This document shows, in pieces, positions 38,693-48,088 of a DNA stretch of 64,000 nucleotides. The stretch is from Schizochytrium sp. TIO01 (taxonomy: Eukaryota > Sar > Bigyra > Thraustochytrida > Thraustochytriidae): assembly GCA_004764695.1 (NCBI GenBank), contig SMSO01000007.1:141501-205500 (forward strand), read 5' to 3'. A model generated the notes under the pieces. The model was not told the origin of the DNA. It saw nothing but the letters and a program-made list of their open reading frames with translations, and made no database searches. Position numbers and translations under genes: made by a program. Each line of letters starts with the position of its first letter. Position 1 is the stretch's first letter.

Positions 38693-41600
38693 ATTGTAAT
38701 TGTTGTTGTAGTTGTTGTTGTAGTTGTTGTTGTTGTTGAAGCGACCACCACGACCGCGTTTGTCGTACTGGCGAGGTTCAAAACTGCCATAGCTACGGTT
38801 GTGATGGTTGGCCTGGCGCTGCATAATACCTCCCTGATGTTGCTGGAAACTGCTAGGGTGTGCCGGCTGGCCCGTCTCCACAAGCAAGTTTGCAACATTG
38901 GCACCACGACCAAGTTTCGGAATTTTGATCACAAGATCCTGAGCAGTAAGGATGCTAGGCGGTAGCTTCACCCCAGGAAGAATCATAGACAAATGAGGCC
39001 GCATCTTTGGAAGACGAAATTCAAAGACGACAGTCTTATTATCCGGAATAGGATCGAGGCGGCGAGATGGGGCAGGAATAGTGGCACCCTCGATGAAAGC
39101 GAACTTCTTTGGCGGAGGAGTGAAGTATCCTGCCAACCCATTGGTTGCAGAGGCCAGTAAAAGACGAGCATTTGCCTGATTAGAGACAGCGCGAACATCA
39201 CCAGCGGTTGTTGGAGTGATCTCAAGCTTGGCAGCTTGCACTTGCTTGACGAGAGCCGTACTCTCAGCCTCCTTTGCGGCTTCAATCATTTTATCAGTTC
39301 CTACAGCATCAATGTGAGCAAACACAAGGTCCGGATTGTAATCATTACGCTCACGCTCGCCCGGCGTATACTCCTTTTCCAGCTCCTTAGCTACCTCCAG
39401 CAAGCGTTTCTCATCGATAAAAGGCAAAAGGGCCACCCAAAGCCAGCGGACACTTTTTCCATTAGCATCATAATCGAAACTAGTGGGGTAAAAATCCGCA
39501 ATTGGGGAATCAATATTGGTCATGTACCACCGCACAGGCTTCGGCAAAGCGTGAGCGCTTGCGGGAGGCAAAACACCCATCAGTTGCTCGAATGGTTTGA
39601 AGGGCATTGAAGGAGGGAACTCGATCTTGATAGTATCCACATTCACCAAGTCAGAGGCAAAAGGTGCATAATGAAATTCGTAGAACCAAGTCCACGATTG
39701 GCATCCACGGTAGTAGTACTCCATGACCCAGCAAAGACCTTTGACATAAGACTCAACAACCTGGCGACGTGCCGGTGACTTGGGATCCTCATACTCAGGT
39801 CCAAACTTGGATGCGTAGTACCGGTTCTTCCAGCCGGCTTCACCGAAACGAACCTCATCCTCCACATCTTCGTGAATGTTACGCTCCTTTTCCTTCTCCT
39901 TGACAAGACGCTCAAAGTTCTCTGCAGCAGAAACAGAATCATCTGCTTCGTAGGTATCGGTGCGGATTTTATCCACAGCATCCTTGGCGCGCTCCAGGGC
40001 TCGGCGAATATCCCGCTGAGGGCGGTTGGATTCCTTAGCCATCCTTTTCGCCGCCGGAGAGTCGCCCTCCATGGATTCAGAAGAAGAACTAGGCTCTGCA
40101 GCACGCTTTGTGCCCCCTTTCAGACGGTCGCGCAGTTCAGCCGCAGCTGACTTATTTGCGTCCTTATCTGGAGGCGGAGCTGCTTTGGGAGCAGCTTCGG
40201 AGCTTGATGCAGTAGTTTCCTTTGCACCTCGTCCCAGTGGTACCATGTTTGACGGATCAGGTGGAGGAGGTGCTGTCTGTTTGCTGCCACGGCCCTTTCC
40301 AAGCGGTACGAGGTTGCCAACACCTCCAGAGAAGTCTTGCACATCAAATTTACCACGCCTGGTTCTACCTTGTACTTCTGGGCCATTTCCTTTGGCAATC
40401 GCCATAGCTAAGTTACCCTCAGCACGAGTTCTGCCACCTTCGCGACGTGTTTGACGGTTGTTTTCGCGACGCTGCTTATCCCACAGCTCACTTTGACGAC
40501 GACGTCTAAAGATCTCATCTTCCACGGTTCCAAGTACACCCATATACACATCCACACGCTCAAGATTGACCTGGCCGTCGGTGGTCAAGTATCCGCCAAC
40601 AGTGGGTAATACGCGCTTGTATAAATCTAGCAGTAGCTCAAGGCCGCCCTCACGAATCGAAAGTGAAGGTAAGTGCGGAAGAAAGTCATTACCAACAAAG
40701 AAGCAGATGAACACGAAGTCGTCGATGCAAGCCTCAAAGTTGTACTCAAAGGGAAGCTGCTGGTAGAAGGCCTCTGGTCGGAATTCATGCTGAAGATATT
40801 CGCGCAGAATCCATAGGCGCACAAGGTCAAAGGGCTTCTTTTCAATGCCAACAAGACCTGTGTCGCCATCACTGTCTGGGCTTGCATCATTGTCGGTACT
40901 TGCTGCAGACGAGTTATTGAGCACAGCGTCCCGCTGGAACCCTTGTTTACGTTTGTCCTTGCCGAAGAGGACCTGTTCACGCAAGATGGTGAAGTGAATC
41001 TCATGACTCGCAAGACCAAGCATAATAAGATCGGCATCAAGACCATAGAGCACATGAGTGGTGTTGGGATCGTAACTCGGCTCTGCACGCTGACGGCGAA
41101 TGAACTGCATCACCTTGTGCTCGCCCTCACCTGGAGACTGGGCATCTGAGAGAACAACACGCACATTCTTGAAGGCAGGGTTCTGGTTGATACGCTCCGC
41201 AATGTAGTATCTGAGGAAGTCTGAGAGGTTCGACATGAACTCTGTGCCTGGGGTGATGACATTTGAGTCCCAGGGTTTGGCCTTTTTGGGCGGAGGGCGA
41301 TGCCCCTGACTAATCATTTCCTTGCGGATACGGTCGGCATCCTCCTCAGCTTCTTGAGCCTCTTGAGCAGACCTGAACCGGCGCGACCGCTGCTGGTTCA
41401 TTTTAGCACGTGGCGCGACGCCGTCAATGGCCATGTAAATGAGTTTCCGCGGACGGATCATATTTAGCAGGCGGTCGAGGTACCTGAAGATGACAAGGTA
41501 CATCTCCTCCTCAGTTTCCGGAGCTGGCTCGCCCTCAGGGTGCGTACATGGATGAATCAGACCGTTCATGTCCAAGTACAAGTTGTCAAACTCATAACCA

Positions 41601-41722
41601 TTAGGGTTTGGTTTGGTAGCATCGACCGGTGTCTGGTCCGGTCTTCTGTGCTCTTCAATGCACCTCGTCATGATCTTCGGATACTTCTCCGAGATCCATC
41701 TGAAGAATGCCGGGACACCCAT
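38156..41722 (-). CDS. XRN2: 5'-3' exoribonuclease, XRN2/Rat1-like
   Basis: This 1,188-residue single-exon enzyme degrades 5'-monophosphate RNA; nuclear members end transcription and trim rRNA. It starts MGVPAFFRWISEKYPKIM, the invariant XRN N-terminus. The CR1/CR2 catalytic blocks follow: LYLDMNGLIHPC, IDGVAPRAKMNQQRSRRF, LSDAQSPGEGEHK, YGLDADLIMLGL and FFVGNDFLPHLPSL, with all the acidic metal ligands visible. The C-terminal part of the core has WVMEYYYRGCQSWTWFYE and YAPFASDL. The CCHC zinc knuckle that human XRN2 carries is absent; a Ser/Asp-rich linker stands in that region. After about residue 940 the tail is Gly/Arg/Asn/Gln/Tyr-rich, including a poly-Asn run (about 992-1027) encoded by a GTT/TTG repeat, so it resembles an RGG/prion-like region. 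The nuclear assignment rests on overall likeness to Rat1/XRN2. Confidence 0.94.
38642..38745. repeat. GTT/ATT trinucleotide repeat within the XRN2-like coding sequence
   Basis: A run of GTT/TTG/ATT triplets on the plus strand encodes the poly-Asn stretch of the exonuclease on the minus strand, interrupted by Tyr codons. It is in frame, so length changes would not disrupt the protein. Confidence 0.9.
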
Positions 41723-42549
41723 TTTGTTTGTCTCAGAGTTATGAAACTACGCCGATTCTCCACAAAATCAATCTTCTTTGATACCAGATTTCTGGGCTTT
41801 CACCTACAATTATCGCACGTAAAATATTAATTGCTATCTTATGTTTACTCCGCAGAAATCTCGTTCAAAGAGAGAGTGCAAGGTGTCAAATCCCTATGAA
41901 AGTTCACCGGAGAAGTGCGCGCAATTTTGCGCAGCTTTCCGTGTTCTCACAGGTACGCCTTTTCGACCTCAGAGCTGCGGTCGATGGGCCGATGAATCGC
42001 TGGATCGCAGGACGGATCCAGATCCGACCCCGCCCCGTGGCTCGTCAAGATCGCCGCGGCGGCGCGTTCTAAACCAGCCTTTCGGCCTTGCGCTCTGCTC
42101 CCACGCTCGCAACGACCTCGCGCGAGCAGCCTCGCGAGAGGGTCTGCCGCTGCCTCCAGTCAATGAACGGCCTCTCCTCTTACATATAAAAACCAGCCCA
42201 GCAAAGAACCTTTTGGCGAATAGCCTACTTAGATACTCTACAGTATAACTCAGCACTTACAATAGGTTATAGGATTTGTTCTATTGTAAGGGGAAGAAGG
42301 TTCTAGGTGGCCGCAGAAGCGCATTGGTGTTCTTGCAGAGTTCCTTGCGAAGGAAAAATCACCTGCGAGTGAGGTTTGTCCTGTTTAGAAACGAGGAAGC
42401 GATTTAGAGTTGGAATGGAATTTGTGCAAGTTACCTGTTCTCCGAGCACTCTGAGCAATGGAACGGCACAAGGTCTGAAGAAGAAGACTTAGAATCAATG
42501 TCGCTCATTTTTCTGTTTTCACTCGCCAAGTGCTTCCTTGAATCAATCG
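41723..42549. other. Spacer with GC-rich core and a hairpin
   Basis: This contains the XRN2-like promoter. A GC-rich core (about 41940-42180) is open on both strands (about 135 and 95 codons), but with Arg/Pro/Ser composition typical of chance frames. The hairpin at 42256-42290 is listed separately. Confidence 0.4.
42256..42290. repeat. Perfect 10-bp inverted repeat
   Basis: CTTACAATAG and its exact reverse complement CTATTGTAAG are separated by 15 bp. It could form a hairpin or be a dimeric binding site. The loop contains GGTTATAGG; similar GGTTATA words occur at about 940 and 48127. Confidence 0.7.
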
Positions 42550-43362
42550 TCAGAATGAGCCGCGCACACGCTTCCGCGCGCTGACACAGGATAGCAAGTC
42601 CTCGAGCGCCTCCTTATCTTTAGCCTGGAACTTCTCAAACTCCGTGGGTTCTTTATGTTGGGTGGCGCGGCCAAAGTCGAGCAGATGTGCAGTCTTGGAC
42701 TCCAGGTTGAGTGCAACGTTGCGCCAGGCGATGTCGCCGTGCAAGACGCCCGCCTGGTGCACGCGTGCAAGGGACTCTCTGATCAAACAGGGTCCCCAAT
42801 TATGATGAGTGGTCAGCAGCTCTAAACTTGCAGTTGCACCCGAAGAGGTCGTGGCAATGATTACGTGGTTGTGGAACACGCCGCCATACACTAAGAAAGG
42901 GATGTAGAGACCCTGTAACTTGTGCAGGGGTTCCTTGTAGAACTCAACTTCTTTGAGAAATGACTCCTTGCTCTCTGCAGAAACCTACCTCGACCAATCC
43001 TTCGAACTTTGCATAGCCTTGGCAAAGACGTCCCGTGTGAAACCTTAATAGGAAATCCAAGTAATCCGAACCACGCCTTCCGCCACAGGCTTAAAATCCT
43101 CCTCCCATGGCAGAGGCATACTGAATGCCTACTCGCTCAGGGGTAGGAGGCTGGCGACTCTATTGCGGAGAGCCTCGATCTCATCTTCCTGACCGGACTG
43201 ATTGGCCCCTCTTGTTATCGTGGATCTGATGAAATCTGTGCAAGCTTATCCGATCATGTTCTCCAAAATCTCGAGGGTGTTATTCTTATCGACCTGCTTC
43301 CCGCCCCATCTGTCCTGACACATTTGATAGAACGTCTGTACTTCAACCGATTCGCTCTCCAT
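42550..43362 (-). pseudogene. Protein-kinase-like gene interrupted by four in-frame stops
   Basis: Read on the minus strand from the ATG at 43362 to a TGA at 42550, one frame encodes about 270 codons without any frame change. It is cut by TAA (43246), TAG (43129), TAA (43045) and TAG (42985). The C-terminal part is clearly of protein-kinase fold: SFLKEVEFYKEPLHKLQG, then IPFLVYGGV, RVHQAGVLHGDIAWRNV (the HRD motif as HGD, with the usual Asn) and HLLDFGRA (the DFG motif). The Gly loop and Lys are not identified, so the N-terminal lobe is degenerate or novel. Kinase-like modules of this HGD type occur in large, expanded families in oomycetes and fungi (inference). The confident genes nearby use TAA, TAG and TGA as normal ends, which argues for a pseudogene rather than recoding. 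The best explanation is C-to-T decay of Gln codons. Confidence 0.75.
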
Positions 43363-43801
43363 GGTGCTCTTGACCTCTGCTGTTGTACAGAAGGACGGAG
43401 AGTCTGATGATGTGGAGGTGTTACTGCCAAGTTTCACGCAGTTTGTGCATAATGTCAACGTGGAGTGCGCCCGTGTGCTCTACGATAACGTTGACGCGCT
43501 CAACCCGGACATGCCGGACCGCAAGAAGCTCGACATTCGTGAGCGCCTACTCGGCTGTTTCTCCAAGGTGGTTGCCGCTTCGCTCCGCCTGATGATCCCA
43601 CTTGAGGCGATCGCTCCCAAGGGTAGCCGTGCAATGGACCAGCCGGGTGTTCTCGACACATTCGGAGAGGAATCTTCAGATGAGTCGTCTGTGGACGAAG
43701 AGTGATCCTCAGACGAAGATAAGGATGAGGATGACCTCAATTCCGATGAAGACGAGGACCACGACTCAGACCTCTCAGATGAGGATGAAGAGGACCTGTA
43801 A
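43361..43801 (+). pseudogene. Acidic-tailed protein frame interrupted by one TGA
   Basis: This plus-strand frame starts at an ATG sharing the same CCATGG as the kinase-like frame on the other strand. It encodes a helical, protein-like stretch (VECARVLYDNVDALNPD, then RERLLGCFSKVVAASLRLM) and a Ser/Asp/Glu tail, ending at TGA (43703). The same frame then continues for over 30 more acidic codons (SSDEDKDEDDLNSDEDED) to TAA, or to a possible GTAAGT donor at 43799. The acidic composition on both sides of the TGA suggests one protein broken by a single stop. A TTGTACAG acceptor-like site at about 43390 could instead begin an exon. The family is not recognised. The overlap with the start of the kinase-like frame is at least 100 bp. 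Confidence 0.42.
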
Positions 43802-44761
43802 GTAAAAAATCAAGCAAAATTAAATCATAACAATTTATAAATCAAATTTATCTACTACTCTTTTAATTTTATGAAGGAGCCATGCCTAGCTTCACGAAGC
43901 TTATATTTGTCTCTGGGCGGGCAATGAAACTGCACGAGCTATCGCCTATCTCGTTGCAGGTGATCTGCAAAACCTGGAATAGCTAGAAGTCCCAGTCACG
44001 ACCGCAATAGTTTGAATCGAGGACAGATTTGACTGGTTAACAAGAGTGTTTGGTTCCGGGATCGAGCTTATTGCCAGCCCCATCAAATGCATGAAAGGTG
44101 GTCCACCGAGTATCATTTGTGATACTCACAGAATCCGTGGTGAACAAATCAACCATAAGTGAAATGCTCACGAGATAGACTGAGTTTGTGAAGGCATATG
44201 TCGTTGAGTTATCAGTGACACACTGGGTACTTGTCTTGAAACTACCATTGAAAAGCACGTTGGATTCAACAACTACTCCTCCTTCGAGATATTGAGGTTG
44301 CCTTTGTAAGCCCTGAAGCTGCGGGAGGGAGGGGGGGGGGAGGGCTATATCTTTTGAAGGTTTGCAACTGAAATTGAAGAACGAACAAAGTACTCTGAAG
44401 AAAGAAAGCTTCTAAATATATAGCCTCTGAAATGTAAAAAAGCATCGTAATACCTTTCCTCTTGATTGCTCTTCGCTTAAACTTTAATTCACTGAAAGGT
44501 GCTGATAGAGCAGCGTTGAGCAACGTGCGTCACTTTCAAACACCGTGACAATATACTTGTACCAAGAGTTAGCTGCACAAGGCCCATAGAACGCGATGGA
44601 TTTGCCATTAAAGAGATTTTCCATAGGTTTAAGGAACTCGAACGAGCGGTGGAAAATACTTGTTAACATTTATTTGATTTCAGAAAGCAAAAAGATTATG
44701 GAACTCGTCAGTTGCGAGCATGCAAAATGACCTTGGTAGACCGGAAAGCAAGATTCAGGAT
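43802..44761. other. Intergenic, no gene seen
   Basis: It contains a G-run (GGGAGGGAGGGGGGGGGAGGG-like) at about 44321-44343 that could form a G-quadruplex. Otherwise there are only short chance frames. Confidence 0.45.
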
Positions 44762-47700
44762 TTATCGCAGGTCATTAAGCTGAGAAGACTGCCGTTCGAT
44801 AGCAGACATCATCTCCCCGAACTGATCGAGCATATTACCATGCACAGCAGCCATGCGCGACCCCCGCGCTGACTTGGGTGTGTCGCGGCGCCACCCTCGA
44901 GAGGATTGGCTAGTCGGCGTCACAGGCCTTCGAGAGTTGCCGTTTGTAGAGTAAGATAAACCAGATCCCATTAGTGTCGCCGATGCAAGCCCAGACCCAG
45001 CAGGAGTAGACTCCAAAAAGCGGCGATGCAGCGTCTCCATATCATCTCCGAGACGTTGGAGCTCTTGGGCAAGACGGTGATTTGCATGCAAGAGATCTCG
45101 CACCTCATAAGAAGAAGAGCCGTGCCGAGATAGCAGAACCTGAGTTTTTTCAACAAGAGTCGATACGCCCCGAAGAAGAGATGCAAAAGCCTCCTCGCCG
45201 AGGCGTAAAGCTTGGACGTCCCCGTCTCGCAAGCCACCCTCGGCCATTATATTGCTTGACATTTGACTTCGATGCTGAGAAGCTGAGTTTGATGAACGAA
45301 TAGCACGCTCAGTATCTTCAACCTGGCGCCAAAGCGTCTGCTCAAAGTCATCATTTCCATTGCCTTCGCCCCGGCTAGATGAATGGCGAGTGCGAGAGTC
45401 CTTTCCATTTCGGTATGACATACCTGAGCTTGCATTATTGCCATGCAAAGCACGATCTAGACGGGCCTTGGACTCGCGTAGTTGACTGTCCCGAGATTCT
45501 AACTTACGCAAAGTACTCTCAAGCTTACGTTCAAGCGTCGATACTGTCTGCTTCTTGGTATGCAGATCGTCTCGTAGGTTGCGCAACTGTTGTTTAAGTG
45601 CTGCTTGGGACTCGTTAAGATCCTGGATGCGCTGCCCTCGGTCTTCAAGTTCCAAAGAAAGTACACGATTGTTTTCCTTGAATTGACCAAGATCGCCATA
45701 AAGTTCTTCAAGACGAGAATCAATGCGTCCCTTTTCATCACGAAGTGCATCAAGCTCTGCGCGGACTTGTCGAACCTCTCCTTCTAGATGAGCGGAGCGC
45801 TCACGCGCAGAACTCAGCTGTTCGTGCAAACGCTCTTTTTCGTCTTGAGAACGTTGCACTCGTGCCTCGAGAATGCGAATACGGTCTTCATTTTGTTGGC
45901 GCTCCTGTCGCAGGTCACCCAAAAGTTCGTTATATCGCTTCTCCATTGACAAAGCCTGACCTTTAAGATGTACATTGCTATTTTTAGATAAGGTCTCCAT
46001 ACCATGCATGAAAGCAGCAAGTTTGCCTTCGGCATTGGAGAGTTGTACCTCGGTACGCTCAAGTTGTCCCACAATTTGTTTGAGCTTGTTTTGCCATTTT
46101 CGCTCCATCTCGATTCCGCTCTTTGCGAAAGCATTTTTGAGTTCTTGTAAATCTTCGAGGCGCATAAGGACCTCATTGGAGTTGTAATTACTCTGATTAT
46201 GGTTCTGTGCTCCGAATGAGCCACTCCGCGGCTGCCGCATGGAACCGGAGCGGCTTCGTGACTGTCCCATTTGTTGATTATGCTCTTGTTGCTGTTGATA
46301 TTGATGTTGGGGAATTACACTCGGATGTTGATGCGAAGAGAAGCTTGTGTCCAACATGCTTCGGTTGTTACTAACGTTCAAGTGGGGTCCATTAGTCTGG
46401 CCATTGCCACTGTGAAAGTTCTCATCAAGCCATCTGCGGGGCTCAGGTCGCTCAGCGGTAGGGCGCATTCCATGGCGTAAACGTGATGACGATGAATGCA
46501 TTCCTTCATTACCCACCTCCTCGATACCGACTTCATCCGCATAAGGTGAAGTAGACGAACTGTAGGAGGCTTGATCAGGAATTGCATTTGACAGCAGACT
46601 TTGGTGTTGTTGTAATTGTTGCTGATGCTGTAGACTCGAAGGCAGGAGATCATCCAGCTTTCCCATGATTTGTCCTTCCCATGAACGCATATGACGACGG
46701 AGCTCCTTTTCGCGTTCTACACTATTCGCCAAGGCCTCACGAAGTTGTGTCTCCTTCTCTTTGCGAGATTCGATCTCTGCAGCAAGCTTAGCCTGTGCCT
46801 CTTTGAGCTGCATATGGGTGGAGGAGTCTTCCTTCTGGAGCTGCGCCTCCATAGCCTCCAGCCGCTCACGATCTGTATCTGCGCGTTGATATGCTTCATC
46901 ACGTGCAAACTCTAAGGCAGATAATTTGCCACGAAGCTCTGCAAGTTCAGATTTGAGAGCAATCTCGCGCTCTGTGAGTTCACGGCGCATTTCTTGTTGC
47001 TTTAATTCCCCTTGCTGTCGAAGACTGTGCTCCTTTGTAGAGTAAGTGTCCCGCATGCGTTGATTTTCTCTCTCCAGGCGCTGTATTTTAGCCTGCATGT
47101 CTTCCTGTATACCATGAGACTCCTCGAGCTTCTTCTCCAGATCCTCAGCCTTGCGCTCTGCAATGGCTGCAGCTCTTTCGCTCTGGTCTCTTTCCTGCTC
47201 ACATTGTTTAAGTAATTGTGTGAGCTTAGTAACACGTCCTTCTTCCGTGCGAGCAGATTCTTGGAGCTTAGTCATAAGTTCTGCCTCGCGGCTGCGCTGA
47301 TCGCCTAGAGATCGAGCATTCTCAATAAGTTTTGCCCGTAAACTCTCAACTTCATGTGCAAGTTTGTTGTTTTCTGCGCGCGATTCCTCGAGTGCAGCTT
47401 CACGTTGCTTCAAAGTATTTCCCTTAATATCCAGGTCTTCACGCAGGTCAAGGTTCTCTTTGTCAAGCTTAACAGCCCGTTTCTTTTCAGACTCCAGCTC
47501 CCTGATCTGTTCGTTGAGTGTAAGAATATCCTCGAGTCTCTTGCGATCTCTTCCATCGAGCTCGCGAACCTTATGTTTAAGCGAGTCCACTTCGATTTCC
47601 CTTTCTCTGAGTGCCTCAACTGCAGCTTGATTATTGCGTGCTTCTTCAAGTTCTGCTCTGCACAGCGCAAGGTCTGTATGGAGTCCCTCGATGGCATTTC

Positions 47701-47968
47701 GAGCCTTCACCAGAAGTAAATTCCTCTCATCTAGTTCTTGTTGCTTTTCCTCAAGCAATACCTTGTGCTCCAGGATCTCTTGCTCTAAGGATTCATCGCT
47801 TTCTCCCCCGTTGCGAAGTTTTGCAACTCTTTCTTCAAGATAGAAAATCCGCAGTTTCAGGTTAAAGTTCTCTTTGCTCAGCTTTTCTACCTCGCCTCTA
47901 GGTGCTCCATGACCACCGCTCCCGCCAGGACCGGGGCCAAACCCACTGTTTTGGGAGCGAAGATCCAT
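44762..47968 (-). CDS. Centrosomin-motif (CM1) coiled-coil MTOC protein
   Basis: This 1,068-residue, single-exon protein begins with a Gly-rich head (1-24) followed by VEKLSKENFNLKLRIFYLEERV (split here: about 28-49), a strong match to centrosomin motif 1, which binds and activates the gamma-tubulin ring complex in CDK5RAP2, Cnn and Mto1. The rest is long heptad coiled coil (about 50-450 and 610-850) with a Ser/Gln/Asn-rich gap (about 450-610) and a Ser-rich C-terminal part with short helices. The architecture fits a scaffold that recruits gamma-tubulin to a centrosome or basal body. The ATG at 47968 is used because the frame before it opens only with TTG; an upstream exon cannot be excluded. 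A typical CM2 motif was not identified. It ends in TAA. Confidence 0.87.
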   Translation of the reverse strand: MDLRSQNSGFGPGPGGSGGHGAPRGEVEKLSKENFNLKLRIFYLEERVAKLRNGGESDESLEQEILEHKVLLEEKQQELDERNLLLVKARNAIEGLHTDLALCRAELEEARNNQAAVEALREREIEVDSLKHKVRELDGRDRKRLEDILTLNEQIRELESEKKRAVKLDKENLDLREDLDIKGNTLKQREAALEESRAENNKLAHEVESLRAKLIENARSLGDQRSREAELMTKLQESARTEEGRVTKLTQLLKQCEQERDQSERAAAIAERKAEDLEKKLEESHGIQEDMQAKIQRLERENQRMRDTYSTKEHSLRQQGELKQQEMRRELTEREIALKSELAELRGKLSALEFARDEAYQRADTDRERLEAMEAQLQKEDSSTHMQLKEAQAKLAAEIESRKEKETQLREALANSVEREKELRRHMRSWEGQIMGKLDDLLPSSLQHQQQLQQHQSLLSNAIPDQASYSSSTSPYADEVGIEEVGNEGMHSSSSRLRHGMRPTAERPEPRRWLDENFHSGNGQTNGPHLNVSNNRSMLDTSFSSHQHPSVIPQHQYQQQQEHNQQMGQSRSRSGSMRQPRSGSFGAQNHNQSNYNSNEVLMRLEDLQELKNAFAKSGIEMERKWQNKLKQIVGQLERTEVQLSNAEGKLAAFMHGMETLSKNSNVHLKGQALSMEKRYNELLGDLRQERQQNEDRIRILEARVQRSQDEKERLHEQLSSARERSAHLEGEVRQVRAELDALRDEKGRIDSRLEELYGDLGQFKENNRVLSLELEDRGQRIQDLNESQAALKQQLRNLRDDLHTKKQTVSTLERKLESTLRKLESRDSQLRESKARLDRALHGNNASSGMSYRNGKDSRTRHSSSRGEGNGNDDFEQTLWRQVEDTERAIRSSNSASQHRSQMSSNIMAEGGLRDGDVQALRLGEEAFASLLRGVSTLVEKTQVLLSRHGSSSYEVRDLLHANHRLAQELQRLGDDMETLHRRFLESTPAGSGLASATLMGSGLSYSTNGNSRRPVTPTSQSSRGWRRDTPKSARGSRMAAVHGNMLDQFGEMMSAIERQSSQLNDLR

Positions 47969-48068
47969 GCCGCGAGGTCTTCTAGCCAACCTCGCCAAGC
48001 ACTTGCCTCGCAAGGCCGCAGCGGCGCTGGCCGAGCAGACCTCGAGTAAACGAGCTCAAGTTCTGCTC

Positions 48069-48088
48069 AACGGGACTCAAGTCCCGTT
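48069..48088. repeat. Near-perfect 20-bp palindrome in the CM1 gene promoter
   Basis: AACGGGACT and its reverse complement AGTCCCGTT are separated by only CA. It lies about 100 bp upstream of the CM1 protein start and could be a dimeric regulator site or a very tight hairpin. Confidence 0.75.

Noticed and set aside
41841-42256. A 135-codon plus-strand frame starting with ATG at 41841, opposite a 95-codon minus-strand frame.
   Set aside because: It sits in the XRN2-like promoter with Pro/Arg/Ser composition and no homologous features. A double-strand open patch of GC-rich DNA is the simpler reading.
42550-43362. Genuine reassignment of TAA/TAG to Gln, as in some ciliates.
   Set aside because: The confident genes in the window end in TAA, TAG or TGA at the positions expected from family length, so a standard code applies.
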